64,000 nucleotides of DNA from Nymphaea colorata (taxonomy: Eukaryota; Streptophyta; Magnoliopsida; Nymphaeales; Nymphaeaceae): assembly GCF_008831285.2 (NCBI RefSeq), contig NC_045138.2:13590571-13654570 (forward strand). The letters run 5' to 3'. Under the pieces are notes generated by a model. It made no database searches. It was not told the origin of the DNA and saw only the letters and a list, made by a program, of their open reading frames with translations. This document shows, one piece after another, positions 25,501 through 39,000 of the stretch. The position numbers and the translations under genes are program-made. Position 1 is the stretch's first letter, and each line of letters begins with the position of its first letter.

Positions 25501-28500
25501 AATCAGAATGCATCCTGGGACTTTCGACAGGATGAAATGAGTTACTTGTTTTAACTAAGCGGAGCTGTTTATCGCCTAAAGATGCTGGATTTTGATTTTC
25601 TAAGTCGTCACCTTTTCCTGGGATTTTCTCTAGTTAATGTCATCAGAAACAAAAAACAATTCAAGAATGGGGGCTAGATGCAGATGTAATATATATATTT
25701 TATTGGCGTTGAAGTTAAAAATATTGGACCTCATTATCATGTATTTTATCTTTATAAAAGTTGAATTTTGTGCGGCTGATGTATGTGTCCTTATTCTTAC
25801 CTTTGTATCTTTATGTTTGCATTGACTTTTAAACAAAATTTGATCTGGACAGGGTAATGACAGTAAGCTTCCACAAATATGGTGATTTGTTCTTTCCTGG
25901 AACAGGTGATGTTAAGGTATAACTTTTGTGCTAGATTGGCTTAGATACTTGTTTGAATGATTTTATATATGTGTGTGTGTCTATGTGTATGTATGCATGT
26001 TTGTATCTGCATGTGTGTGGATGTGTGCGAGAGAGAGAGAGAGAGAGAGTCCTAGGAGTTTTTTTGTAGTTTTTGTCTGTTGATTTTATAATCTTGGAAA
26101 ATCTTCATCATATATTTGTGGTTTGATTATCTGCATGTGTGTGGATGTGTGCGAGAGAGAGAGAGAGAGAGAGTCCTAGGAGTTTTTTTGTAGTTTTTGT
26201 CTGTTGATTTTATAATCTTGGAAAATCTTCATCATATATTTGTGGTTTGATTTGTTTGTCTTCCTGTGTTGCATGTATAACTTTGTCCTGAATTTATGGT
26301 TCACCCATTTCTTGTCATACTAGACACAGCGATTGCATAAACTAACAGTATTTTTGCTTTTCATATTCTAGCTCGTTACTCCTCTGTATTTTATCTACAT
26401 TTATGTTTCACGTGAAGCAAATTTTTCCTTATTTTATATATTTTTAACTTGACCGGTTATTTTATTTTATAAAGGATATAGGGGAAAGAGAGGGAACCTA
26501 TTATGCCATCAATGTGCCCCTCAAAGATGGAATAGATGATTCTAGTTTTACTCGTCTTTTCAAGACGGTGAGTATTATTAAACTGATTTCCATTGTAGTG
26601 CTTACTTTGGTGCTAAGCAGATGAGTTGAATCATTGATGCGCTGTGGTAGATTATTGCCAAGGTCGTGGAAACATATCAACCAGGGGTGATAGTTCTCCA
26701 ATGTGGTGCTGATTCACTTGCTGGGGACCGCTTAGGCTGCTTCAACCTCTCCATTGATGGTGCTAGTCTTCTAGTAATTAAATCTCTTTCCACATGTCTT
26801 GAAGGAATATACTTGCCAAAGCTTAATTGGATATAATTAGATTTTAGAGCGTTTGTTTTTCAGTTTCTTCTACTTGTGGTTTGTAGGCTAACCTTATCCT
26901 TCTGCATATAGGCCACACAGAATGTGTAAGGTTCGTGAAGAAATTCAACTTGCCCCTACTGGTGAGCTCTCTATTATGTGAATGTATCTTCATTTGTTGT
27001 CATCTATCATCAGCTTTTGTGGCGCTAAAGGACTTGTTGGGGATTCAAATATTTTAACGAGATATGCACATCTTGCAATATGCTTGTCAGGCAAAACTTA
27101 AAAGAGTGGCGACACAAGTATGGTTGTAGCAGTAATAAGCTCCTATTTGCAGTTGTATTATCTCTACTCTCTGTCCCTTTTCAGGTTACTGGAGGTGGAG
27201 GATACACAAAGGAAAATGTTGCACGATGCTGGGCAGTGGAAACAGGAGTTCTCTTAGACACTGAACTCCCCAATGGTAATGTCATCATTGTTATACTTCC
27301 AGATTGGTTCTTCTCTTTCTTGTGCTTCAGTGTAATTTATAGATATTTTTATTTCGTAGTTCCTCTGACTAGAATGTGTCAAGTCCAAATATCTGGTCCT
27401 GATTATGCAGGATTTGGCATTCTTTTCATGTAATTCTGCCAATTTCTAGGGTCAGATTCTATGATTAATTTGTTCAGCCTCATTTTTGCAGATATTCCAG
27501 ATAATGAGTACATCAAATATTTTGGTCCAGACTACTTGTTGAAGATCCAACACGGAAATATAGTATGAACTTCCCAATTATTACTTAACTTTCAGTTAGC
27601 TCTACGGATGTTTTCCCTGTCTATCTTCTTCAACAAGGATTTCTGCTTATCTTTTTCAACTTTTCAGGAAAACTTAAACAGTAAATCATACCTAAGCACC
27701 ATCAAAATGCAAGTACTGGAAAATTTGCGTTGCATACAACATGCTCCTGGAGTTCAGATGCAAGAGGTAAAATTGCTATCTTGTTCTTGTTTTGGAGATT
27801 GAAGTTTTAAGTGAATACTTATTCTGTTGTAAGCCAGCCACAGTTCTGTGACCCAACAACTTTGGCTTAGGGAAGGGGAGGCACAAAAAGGACATAGCTT
27901 GCTGAAATGGAGGGTTATCCTTCGTAGCAGCTGTTAAAAGCAAAAATTTCATGACTGTCCTTCATTTGAATTGGTGTACAGTGTGTAGAACTTTTTCAGT
28001 GAGATGATCATGTTCTCTTAGCCTTACATACCTCTTGGAAACACAAGCATGAAAGAATGGCATTATGCTTTGTAGTACTTATAAGTTTTGCAAGCTTCTG
28101 ATTTTTTTCTCTCCTGTTTACTATTGATGCCAGGTGCCCCCTGATTTTTATATCCCAGACATTGATGAGGATGAGCAAAATCCTGATGAGCGTGTTGATC
28201 GTAAGTTTCTTCTTGCTTGGAAACTTTTAATTATTAATAGACTACTTGCTTGCATATCAACCTCGAACAGGGGACAAGCAAATAATGTGTTTGCAGTTCT
28301 TGGTGATTACCTCTTGTAGCAGTGGTGCATGCCAGTAACTTCCGTAATTAGAATAATTGAGTAGTGAATCAGTAAGTGCATGATAGTCCAGTTCTGATCC
28401 ACCTGGTTCAGATCTCTCCAGTTTGTATCGCTTTTTGGTTTAGAAATTGGATCTTTTAAAATCCTTGTGTTTTGAATATCACCTCTTTTTGGGTCTCAGG

Positions 28501-28580
28501 GTTTCTGTTACTTTTGTTACATCAATCCTAAGAACGTCTTTTAGGGTAAGGTTCTTACACAACAATCGAGGGGCACCTGG

Positions 28581-28645
<65 letters not shown>

Positions 28646-28891
28646 GAGTCCAGCCTATGTATTCCAAGTGGTGGCGATGACACCTTGTGCTAAGTTGAAG
28701 CTAGTCCACATCACCCAGATGTGTTGTTATTCATTAGTTACAAGACATTTGTTTATATTTATTGTTGTCCTTTTGGTAAAATTTGATGTTCTACATATTC
28801 AGAGCATACCAGAGATAAACAAATTCAGAGGGATGATGAGTACTACGACGGTGATAATGACAATGATCACAACATGGAAGATGGCTTATAG
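22434..28891 (+). CDS. HDA9: Class I (RPD3-type) histone deacetylase HDA9
   Basis: Fourteen exons join in phase: 22434-22470, 23386-23498, 23604-23721, 24701-24775, 24992-25211, 25853-25916, 26475-26567, 26651-26759, 26912-26961, 27185-27275, 27492-27562, 27668-27766, 28134-28200, 28803-28891. The product is 431 aa; Arabidopsis HDA9 has 426. It removes acetyl groups from histone H3 lysines with a zinc ion. The deacetylase fold spans about residues 6-320 with the tandem His pair (136-137, GLHHAKK), zinc ligands Asp172, His174 and Asp261 ([15 protein letters not shown]) and the catalytic Tyr300 in GGGGY. The acidic tail [13 protein letters not shown] is an HDA9 hallmark that separates it from HDA6 and HDA19. 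In Arabidopsis HDA9 works with POWERDRESS and HOS15 in flowering and ageing control. The start has A at -3. No key residue is missing. Confidence 0.97.
22474..22501. repeat. (CT)n microsatellite at the start of HDA9 intron 1
   Basis: A run of about 14 CT units begins three bases into the intron, directly after the donor dinucleotide. Confidence 0.9.
26005..26252. repeat. 124 bp tandem duplication in HDA9 intron 6
   Basis: Copies 26005-26128 and 26129-26252 each contain a TG-rich start, a (GA)n run and then tcctaggagtttttttgtag. They are nearly identical apart from GA repeat number, so the duplication is recent. The coding sequence is untouched. Confidence 0.92.
28583..28641. repeat. (CT)n(GT)n compound microsatellite
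   Basis: A CT run (28583-28613) switches to a GT run (to 28641) in the last HDA9 intron, between exons 28134-28200 and 28803-28891. Confidence 0.92.
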
Positions 28892-31547
28892 GAATTTATG
28901 TACTTGTATGACTTGTTTGTATCACGTCAAGGAGATGGCACACTGTTTCAATGTGATATCTCAATGCAAGCAGCAGGTTCCAGGATTTTACTTTTAATGA
29001 AAGGTGGGTGGATCGAGGAAAGAAGGGTATGAAGTAATTGAAGGAAAGGCTGCAGGCATTTCCATGTAAGGGCTGGGTTTGATTGCATAGATTCAATGTA
29101 AAATCCCATTTCTGGTTCTATTTCCAGGAACGTTTTCCTCTTAAATCCAAGGTTGTTCAGATGAGTTGGCCTCCTCTGATGATTGTGGTGTTAAACTGAT
29201 GAAGACAAAATTGTACATGGAATGGCAGGTACCAAGTATCCCTCGTAGGGACATTATTGTATGGCAGCCACTATTCATATAAAGTTTGTAAATTCTATCG
29301 CTAGTTTAGCTGCTTCTCAAATACTTTTCTTGTTGCACAATGTGCCATGCTTAAATAGTATTAGTTATCATTGAGCTGCAATTCTTTCATGTGAATGTAC
29401 TCCTTTGGATTTGTGGCTGGACATGAGACCACGTTCCGGTATTGCCTAGTTATTTGCTCGACAAAATGCATTTCTAACGAAGCCTAGGAAGGGGCCAACC
29501 ATAAAAGTTTAACCTGACCAGTTCCTTTACCAAGTGCAGTTTAGTGAGACTTCGTTAAGACACCATTTCGAGACGGTATTGTCCTATTTTTTCCGTTGCA
29601 TTCATGTGATGTGACAGAAATTGATCTTAAAATCAAGATATCTGCAATGATGTACGATTTGTATTTGTTTGCTAAAATAAAAATGACGGTCATCATAATC
29701 AAAACCATATCATTGTCACCCCGTTCAGGCAAACAAGCATGCGTAAAGTCATGTTGCTGCTGGACAGAACTGTTCCAAGAACAAACCAGTCTATTCATGC
29801 GTTCCACAGTGAGAGATGTAAAGGTATGTACAGTGAGAGATGTAAAGGTATGTACAGTAATACTTTCATCCGTTGTTCGTGCAAACAAGCATGCCGTAAA
29901 GATATTTTACAGTAATATCTTTATGTGTCATTGTCGTATGCTTTTTGATAGCACACGGACGTAGAGGGATGTTGGCATCGTCAGAAAGCCAGCGTTCTCT
30001 CAATCAAACGACTTCTTTTGGGGGCCAATCAGAGTCTGTGATTCTCAATTTGGAGGATCAGATATGGCATCCACAAGCTGATTAGACCGGCGCTTCGTAC
30101 CCCAATCAACCCAAAAATCTTACCATCTTCTTGATGCCTGGATTGACATCCGTGCTTCATTTCCAGCAACGTAATGTTATTACGGCATTGACAGGAAGAA
30201 AAGAGTTGATGGACTGTCTTAGGTTCAGAGACCATAGTACCGTCCAAAAAATGTGAATGTAAGACATGCCGTGAGTTATTGTCCGCAAAATATCAACTGT
30301 CCTGTCCAGCCAATATAGTTAGGTGAGATGCTGTGAATTTGCCTGAATCAGTCGATTCCGGTTTATTTGGTGTCCGACCGATCCGATTAGGTGGCTGACT
30401 GGAGGGTGCAACATGTTTGCTTTTTATTATTCTTTAAATATTTCAAGATTTTTGTATTAGTTAGATCTTTATATATTTCTCAATGTATGTTTTTAAGAAT
30501 AAATTTTTAATATTTTCGCCGATTCACAGACAATTCAGTTGAATTGGTGAATTGGCCATGAACCCATTTTTACAACATTGATTAAGAGACTTTTTTTTTT
30601 TTTAAATGCACTTCCCGTTATACTTTTACGCTTTTCGGTTTACCTTTTTCACGACCTTTCGAGTTTGAGTTTTGTTTTTGGAATTTTTTGCAAGCCATGC
30701 ATTTTGAAAAACTTTTGGTGCTCCGCTGAGTCCTCACCTAACTGCCCTCTCTCAAGAAGGTGGTTGGTAGTCCACACAACTTTTGAAAAAAAAAAAAATA
30801 TTTGCATATGTCTTCGGAACTTGAGAGAATTTGGGAGAGAAACTCCAACCGTTTAGCCTTATTAATATATAGGAACAAAACAAGAGTGTTTATCATTTTC
30901 TACCCCTGGGAAGCTGCGATGGTTGTGTTGTACAGTACTCATTCTAACGTAAGAAAGATATTTTCCAAATGTTTCTCTAGCTCAACGTATAAATGATTTT
31001 CCTTGATTTTCTGTTGGACTTAAAAACGAATGAAAATGTCAAAATGAAACACTCAAGGTTCTTTCTGGAACAATCGAAAGCATCGGTTTTGAGCGACAAT
31101 TTTACTTTTGATAAATTTTAAAAGCAGCCACAAATTTTTACGATTTTCCATTAACTGCAGGCGTTTCGCCAGCCCGAGCGACGACTCTCTGAATCTGTTG
31201 GCCCCTCACTGTCACGAGCTCGCGTCTCAGAGGCGTCGGTTTCCAGCACAAGTCTGTGAGTGGAGATAAAGGAGGAAACTTGTCCCCTTCAGGAAGGGTA
31301 GGATACTTTTGTCTACGGGGGACTCTTTTCTCTGCCCGTAACATCTCACTGAGACGTTCCATACTTGAAAACAACGAGAGGAGGAGCAGGGAAAGTGCAA
31401 CCATATCCAGGCAAAGTTGTAAAATCACGAAGTAATTCCTGAATTCTTCTTTCATCAGGTTCCGTTTCGGTTTTCTCCTCTCTCCTGCACTTTTCTGCTT
31501 TCGTTAGCGTCCAAATAACGAGTTTTGATTGGTATTGTCTTGGGGAA
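28892..31547. other. HDA9 3' flank and intergenic stretch
   Basis: The left part probably carries the HDA9 3' UTR. From about 30300 to 30560 there are degenerate GATTCGG/CCGATT-rich words of the same type as those near 6050-6140 and 50840-50870. No gene is supported. A 24 bp tandem pair lies at 29807-29854. Confidence 0.5.
29807..29854. repeat. 24 bp direct repeat, two copies
   Basis: The unit starts cagtgagagatgtaaaggta and is repeated perfectly at 29807-29830 and 29831-29854. It lies in non-coding DNA. Confidence 0.9.
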
Positions 31548-31583
31548 ATGTCTTCATTTTCCTTTCTTGTTGCTATAAGATAG
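31548..31583 (+). promoter_or_regulatory. Possible uORF in the invertase leader
   Basis: An 11-codon ORF (MSSFSFLVAIR, stop TAG) lies 166 bp upstream of the invertase start. It has G at -3 but no G at +4. It matters only if transcription starts to its left, which cannot be seen. Confidence 0.25.
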
Positions 31584-31749
31584 CACTGCTGTTTGAATTT
31601 CCCGTGATTGGGAACTGGTATCGTTTTTTCCCCTTTTCACGGTTCCCTTTAGTTGCTGTCCCTGAAAACTTTTCGATTTTTTGATTGGTCGGTACCTGGT
31701 GAATCAGAGTTTGAGTTGGAGATTTTCCGGTTTGGCCCTGTTGAACAGA

Positions 31750-34700
31750 ATGAGTATCAGTGATATGGTTTTGCAATTCTCCTCCAGGGTGCGATTACTT
31801 CCAACGTTCGATCATGGTGATTGTTGTAGAAGTTTGGGGTTCTCAGGTGCATCCAAGCAATTATTAAGTTTCAGAAGGGAAAGGGATTTGCGGAAACCAG
31901 GCTTTCTGAGACAGTCATGGGATTTCCATGGAAAATTTGGTAGGAATTCGTCGATATGCTGGTGCCAACGAACCGACAGTGTGAGCGAGCTTCTTGGATT
32001 GGGAGGAAACGGCTCCTTGCTTCCAGAGATTACCGAACCGGGGAAAGCTACACGTGAAGAGGTGAAGGAGAAGAGATTGGTCACCAATGGATCGTCCGCG
32101 ATTCGTGAAGAAGCGAAGGAGAAGGTATCGGTCACCAATGGATCGCCATTAGCTTCCGCAGGTTTTTACAAGGAAACGACTACTGAAGACGAGGCATGGG
32201 AGCTTCTGCAAGCGGCAGTCGTCTATTACTGCGGAAGTCCCGTCGGGACTATTGCAGCTAACGATCCTACTGATCCCAATATCCTAAATTACGACCAGGT
32301 CTTCATTCGCGACTTCATTCCCTCAGGAATCGCATTTTTGTTGAAGGGGGACTATGATATTGTTCGAAATTTCCTCCTTCATACGCTTCAGTTGCAGGTA
32401 TCTTGGTTTCTTTTTTGATTGCGATGAGAAACAAAACTGATTTTTATGAATTTCGGTCGGTTTGAATGTTATGCTTACGGTTTCCTTCTCTCCCCAAATA
32501 CTTAAGTTCTTTATTTGGAGTCTATTGGTTTTTATCCGTGAGGCGTCCATGCTTTTCAAAATTAAGAATTGATCAACAGACATCATAGAGCTAGGAGAAA
32601 TTCTACTTGGAAAAATCTTGAGTGCCTTCAAAAGTTTTATGGACAATCTTGTAATCTTTTTTAGTCATCGATGATAGTTGGAATAGTTGGATTTTTCTTT
32701 TTGGTGAAGAATGTCAGCACATTCTTATTAAATCTGAGGATTTACCTATCACACCTTGTTAAATTTGAGGATTTACCTATCACACCTTGGCAGAGTTGGG
32801 AGAAGACCATTGACTGTCATAGCCCGGGCCAGGGTTTAATGCCAGCAAGCTTTAAAGTGCGCACTGTGCCACTAGATGGGGAAGATGGTGCCACTGAAGA
32901 TGTATTAGATCCTGATTTTGGAGAGGCGGCAATAGGACGTGTTGCACCAGTTGATTCTGGTAAGCACTTCAATTAGCTTCATATGTGCCCATTCTTTGTT
33001 CAACACCCACATCCAAACTTCGGGCTATTTTTGCATCTAATGTTTTATATGTTAGGTCTGCAGGTTTGAGCTCTGTTAATTAATGGAAAGCATATGTCCA
33101 CTTGGAGAAGTCTTAGTTGGGCTTTTAGAAAAATTGCATGCGCATGCATATGTGCACATTTGTGCATGTTTTCTTATCTGATTCATTAATTATATATGAT
33201 CAATTTTCCTTTTCTTAAATTTAGTGGTTCTCCATTTTTTCTTTCTTATAATTATGTGATATTCGCTGCAGGATTATGGTGGATTATATTGTTAAGAGCT
33301 TATGGGAAATGTTCAGGAGACCTCTCAGTTCAAGAGCGAGTCGATGTTCAAACAGGAATTAAGATGATTTTGAAGCTCTGTCTTGCTGATGGTTTTGATA
33401 TGTTTCCGACATTGTTGGTGACAGATGGATCGTGCATGATAGATCGCCGTATGGGGATTCATGGTCACCCTCTGGAAATACAAGTAATGAATTGTATTCT
33501 TTACACATGGTCATTTGGTTTTGCATTTTGCACAATTCTGCACGTTCCTTGTTTCTTGCTTTCAACAATGTCTAAACAACAACCCTCGTGTGTACAGTTT
33601 TCATGGAGGAATGACCTTTTGGGTTTTTTCCTCATCTAGATGCCTGATCGTTAATCACTTCATTGTGGATATTTACATAGTTGACACATTTCTCCTTTTG
33701 GGAGAGAAGGAAAAAAAAAGAAGGAAATGAAAAGAAAAAAAAAATTCTGTACATTGCACATAAGGAGTTTCATTTGGACTAAGACATGTTATAATGGTAA
33801 AACAGATTCTTGGACTGTTTGCCAGGAGTAGATCACTACTGCTATCTATGTCACGTGAGAACTGATCATCATCTAAGTTGATTAGGCATATATGTTAGAC
33901 CTTGTCATAACATATATAATAGATATATATGTTAGGTATATAGTTGTCTCTTTCTGTATTTTTTTGATGTGACATGCTTTCTGTTAGAATGATCCTATTG
34001 GGTGCATAATCTTGGGTTTTCTAAAGGGAGAATTACAAATTTATTCATGTTTATGATTAGAGTTAAAACAGTGTTTCTTATGGAAGAAAGATACCATGAT
34101 CTTATGTGATCAAGTTCATGGGGAATAATATTGGACCTTGGCTATTACCTGTGACACCTGGATGAAGTGATGAACTCTTCCTCCTTGCTTTCAGATAATT
34201 TCATTCTAAAACAGTGGCACATGTTCAACACGCTCTAGGGGTCTCCTTAGTCTCAGTTATCATTTTTATGCTCTTCATAGTCCGAGCCCAGGAAATGATG
34301 ATGCTGATGGTGGCCTCTAACTGGTTCTTGCGTTTAATTTTCACAGGCACTATTCTATTCAGCTCTTCTCTGTGCCCGTGAAATGCTTGCACCCGAGGAT
34401 GGTTCAGCTGACCTCGTTCGGGCACTGAATAATCGGCTTATTGCATTATCCTTCCATATAAGAGAATACTACTGGGTTGACATGAAAAAACTCAATGAGA
34501 TATACCGTTACAAGACCGAGGAGTATTCTTATGATGCTGTCAATAAGTTCAATATCTATCCAGATCAGATCCCACCTTGGCTAGTAGAGTGGATGCCAGG
34601 TCGAGGTGGTTATTTGATTGGGAATTTACAACCAGCTCATATGGATTTCCGTTTCTTTTCTCTTGGAAACTTGTGGTCTGTAGTTTCTAGTTTAGCCACA

Positions 34701-36087
34701 AGCGAGCAGTCTGAAGCCATACTCGACCTGATCGAGGCAAAATGGACTGACTTGGTTGCTGAGATGCCAGTAAAGATCTGTTACCCTGCACTTGAAGGTG
34801 AAGAATGGAGAATCATCACTGGTAGTGATCCAAAGAACACGTAAGTTTCATCCCCCTCGTGATGCCTGCCATTTAATTTATTCATGTCCATTCATTTGTC
34901 CTTGTTCTTTGTGCAGGCCATGGTCCTATCATAATGGTGGCTCTTGGCCAACATTACTTTGGCAGGTAACACCAAACCCTGCAATGCATTTTCGCATTGT
35001 GTTTGTAATTAGAAAATAAAAGAAATTTCTTTGTGAGGTTCAAAATTCAAATATTTGAATTACGGTTGTTAGAAAATAAAGAAATTTCTTTCTGAGGTTC
35101 AGATATTTGTGCATCCATGATGCTGATGTGGCAAGAGATCCACACCAATGTCCGTGATTCATCAAACTAAGGATCTCAAGTCAGACCTAAGATCCAAACT
35201 CGAGATCCCAGTTTGCCATATTTTACTGTTAGGGATCCTCTGGTCTTAATCCATGGAGTTCAAGGTCTGAGTATCTAAGGTCAGATCAGATCAGATCTGA
35301 GGTAACAACACCCACCTTATGGTTATGTCATGTTCTTTATATATCAGAGGATTTCTCGGAAGTTCAATAAGCAGTTTGGAGAAGAAAAATTCACCTTCTA
35401 GATCACTATATATTGTTGTGTGGAAGCTGGCATTGTTACTGTTATATATATATATATGCTTAGGTGCTTAGATAATGGTTTTGATGAAAAATGGTAAACC
35501 CACCATAGTTACTGAGGGGAAGTGGAGGCATCGGTTGGAAACTGATGGGTCATGTGTGCTATTTCCCCAGCTTGGATATTGGAGTATTCTCGAAATGGTG
35601 TGTGTGTGCGCACTCACTTGCCCATATTTTGGATGCACACAAGTTTTTGTTTCAGTTTCGATTGTATTGCTTTTTTCTTGTTTGAATTTGTACATCCGTG
35701 TGTTGGTTACCTGTGTATGTATAAACTCTGTAAACTCTAATACACGTTACCTTATTGCAGCTCACTGTTGCATGCATAAAAATGAATAGATTGGAGGTGG
35801 CAGCAAAGGCGGTTGAAGTTGCAGAGAGGCGAATATCAAGAGATCGATGGCCAGAATACTATGACACAAAGAAAGGGCGTCTGGTTGGGAAACAAGCACG
35901 CCTACATCAGACATGGTCTATAGCTGGCCTTCTAGTGGCAAAGCTCTTATTAAGAAACCCACAAGCGGCTAAGATGCTTACATGTGAAGAGGATGCTGAA
36001 TTGGTGAGTGCTTTCTACTGCATGCTTGATGCCAACCCCAAGAGGAAACGGGGTCGTCGGAGGGCTAGCAAGAGCTACATCGTCTGA
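31750..36087 (+). CDS. Alkaline/neutral invertase, organelle-targeted type (GH100)
   Basis: Six exons join in phase: 31750-32397, 32794-32959, 33272-33483, 34347-34840, 34917-34965, 35761-36087, giving 631 aa. The enzyme hydrolyses sucrose to glucose and fructose. The first ATG in frame (A at -3) is used. Residues 1-140 are a non-conserved, Ser/Arg-rich leader as in plastid or mitochondrial members of the family. The GH100 catalytic region starts near residue 147 ([15 protein letters not shown]) and includes YDQVFIRDF (acid Asp188), [55 protein letters not shown] and [13 protein letters not shown]. The C-terminus [15 protein letters not shown] is typical of the organellar clade. Organelle choice is inference. 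An internal 17-codon duplication lies in the linker (residues about 102-132). Confidence 0.95.
32053..32145 (+). repeat. 51 bp in-frame tandem duplication inside the invertase CDS
   Basis: Copy 1 starts at 32053 and copy 2 at 32104, both reading cgtgaaga..., and both end in tcaccaatggatcg. They encode [14 protein letters not shown] and [14 protein letters not shown]. The period is exactly 17 codons, so the frame is kept. It sits in the linker before the catalytic domain. Confidence 0.9.
32728..32789. repeat. 31 bp tandem repeat abutting the invertase intron 1 acceptor
   Basis: Copies 32728-32758 and 32759-32789 (tgaggatttacctatcacac core) differ by one base. The second ends four bases before exon 2 (32794), so it supplies the branch and acceptor region. 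Confidence 0.9.
35009..35101. repeat. Direct repeat of about 33 bp in invertase intron 5
   Basis: Two similar copies of ttagaaaataaa...tttct...gaggttca lie at 35009-35042 and 35069-35101, with a period near 60 bp and small indels. Confidence 0.75.
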
Positions 36088-39000
36088 GAGTTAAAACAAA
36101 AACAAGCATAAAGGATGATCGCGAATACTTAGTTGGATGTTATTGGTAGTATGTTTAAAAATGCAAGCATAAAGGGTGATCACGTATATTTAGATGTTAT
36201 TTGTAGTAGGTTGCATGATTTGCCATGTTGCAGAAGCGGTGGTCTTAATGCTGAACCTCTTATTATCCCAATGGTTCAGCTAATTGGGCTCCTTCCATTT
36301 CACCGAGGAGCTTCTTTGCCTTCCCGGCTTTCTCGCTCTCTTCAGTGTATCATTTCTAGCCATAACTGTTGTATACATAACTTCATGGTATGTACCTCGA
36401 ATACCATTCTTAATGAATTACTTGCTCCTTTAGCGCTCTCTCTCTCTCTCTCTCTCTCGCTATGCATAGCAGCATAAGGAACTCAAAAATGGTCTTTTTT
36501 TTTTTTTTTGACTAACACTTTTTCTCGGGGTACATTTTCTGAAGATCATCACTCGTTAGTACGCTCATCAAGTGGTGTAGGTAAGTAGATCAACTGGGCA
36601 GTGAGCAGCTTGGTTACTTCTCAAAAATGAAGCTCTATGCAAGAATACAGATCCTAGAGAAGCGATAGTTAACTGATCATTTGTATCTACATTTGGTGAG
36701 GACACGGACCGATCGTCACACCAGCAAACACCAAAATAGGATCTCAAATGGCAGGCCTTAGACCCAACTCCCTAACGTGCGAGCCGCATATTGCTGCAGA
36801 AAATAGGCAACAGACCTGCGAGTCAAAGTCCTTGGAATTCTTCTGCTGCCTCCACTTTTGACTGTTGATTGCGGAAATCTAGTGTACCAAAATTGCCTCT
36901 CCTATTTTAAACAAATTTAAGGATCTTTTCTTTTCATAGAAAACAACCACCAAGTTTTTGGGTGGCCGTGGCTCCTGTTTGATGTGTTATGAAAAGTAAT
37001 ACTTTGACCATTTGCAGGATCCAGATAACTGAATTGGCCTTAAAGTAAAATGAGATAACTGAGGGGTTGTAGGTGGTATAATCACTATTCGACCAATAGA
37101 TCTGAAATTGAATCACATGAAATGCCGGAAACTATTTCGAGATGAATTAGCCATTCAAGTTGCATAAATGGGAACCAATAGGGAAGGTAAATGTGCTGAA
37201 ACCAAATTTGTCTTCCCTTAACTCTTCCAGAGGATCCAGTTGAACAAGAAAACAAGAGTTGGAAGAACAGCCAATCAATGCATTTCCTCATTATATGATT
37301 CACATATATGACGGTATTTCTCATCCGATTGGCTCTATGTTTTCATTGCCATGTTTTGCATTTATAACTTCTTTTCAAACTTGTCGGAGATCAAATTAAA
37401 TTTCGTTACTAGGAAAAGAAAAAGGTATTTGACGATCTCCAGGAATCTGACTCTTTTTCCTTCTTAATTTTGAAGCTTATAGACTTACATTATTAGCTAA
37501 AAAACATATAAATCCCACAACATGTACACCAAGATATCTTCTTATAAGGCCTTGGGATTCTTTGCCTAAATATATAAAGAGGTTAACTACTAAAAATACC
37601 TTATGGACATGGACATTGCCGCGACGCCGAAATTATGGAAAGAATTTTCCAAGAAATAAATAAAAGGGAAAATTGGAACAGGTTGTTGGATATAAGAAAA
37701 TATGCACCTTCTACACAGCAACAACTCGTAGAAAACTCCACGATTACTCTTGATTACGGAAAAGAAAAACATTCACCGGGAGGGAGTAGAAAGAGAAAGA
37801 GAGTTGCCAAGGCCCACTTTCCCTAAACTCTAGTAAAGTTTGACAATTACCCGACAGTTGCAAGTGGTCCGGACGTAGTTTAAAGTTGATTGATTTAAAA
37901 GGTACCAAATTCAATTCTGATCCGACTTCCCGGCACTTACTCGAATCTCACCCATTTGCAACCCTGAAGCAACACAGGAAAGGGAAAACAAAAAGTAATA
38001 AAGCACCTGATCCTCGAGGAATATAAAACACTGTCCCATGATGTGAAACCAATTAACGTGATGATTACTTGCCTTTGTAGGCACTAGGTAGTAGGCAGGT
38101 CAGATAATTTATACATATGGCGCAGCAGCTAGCTGAAGATGCAGAAGCTGATTGTAGGCCTAGAAAAAAAGCACCAAGCAAAAGCTGGTAAAATTGCAAG
38201 TACAACAATGATAAAAGAGCTTTGTTTTAGTTCAATCCGCAGAGGCATGATATGACCAGTTCAGATAGGCTCTCTTTCCAGACAGCATGTGACTTTGAAA
38301 AAAAACTAAACAGTAGCTTGACTCCCCAAAGGCAACAACCTACTGAAAGGATTGTTTCGACTGCGCTTTGTAAGTGTCCTATCTCTGGCATGCATTTCCA
38401 CTTCTAAAGTTGAGTGACGAAAGAGTGGCACGTTTTCTCTTTCAACCTTTTTCAAGTGCAACCTGAAACACTGTATGACAGTGAAAAAAGACCAAGATTT
38501 ACTGTGTAAATGATATCGGGGCAATCAAGGTTGACGTAAGTGGTACAGAGATAGCCTGTTAACAATGCAACATGTCAAGTCTGTCCGCCTAGCAGAGGGA
38601 AACAGTGTTTGAATTCAAATGTTAAAACCAACATCCCGAATTGATAGCAGCATGTGAAGCATTTATTTTTTTCCTTCCAAAGATCAGACTTTAAAGTTGA
38701 AAGTCTCCCCCCACAGGACATGGCCACGGGGAAGCGTCGTTAATTTCGTCTAGGTGTAGGGACAGGCAATGCTTCGAGTAAGGAAAGAGTCTGTACTCAA
38801 ACTACTTGAACAGAAGAACCACCAAAGGAAATTACTCCAAGTTGGACACTCTGCTGCTTTGCACAGGATTCTTCCCCCTTAAAGGGCACACGAAAGAGAT
38901 ACAGGTACAGAGAAAAGATCAGTGTGGGTTCCACCTAACACTAACAAGAATCAGAACTCGTAAGACACTCTAGGTCACGCCTAGTCTATTCATATCATTT

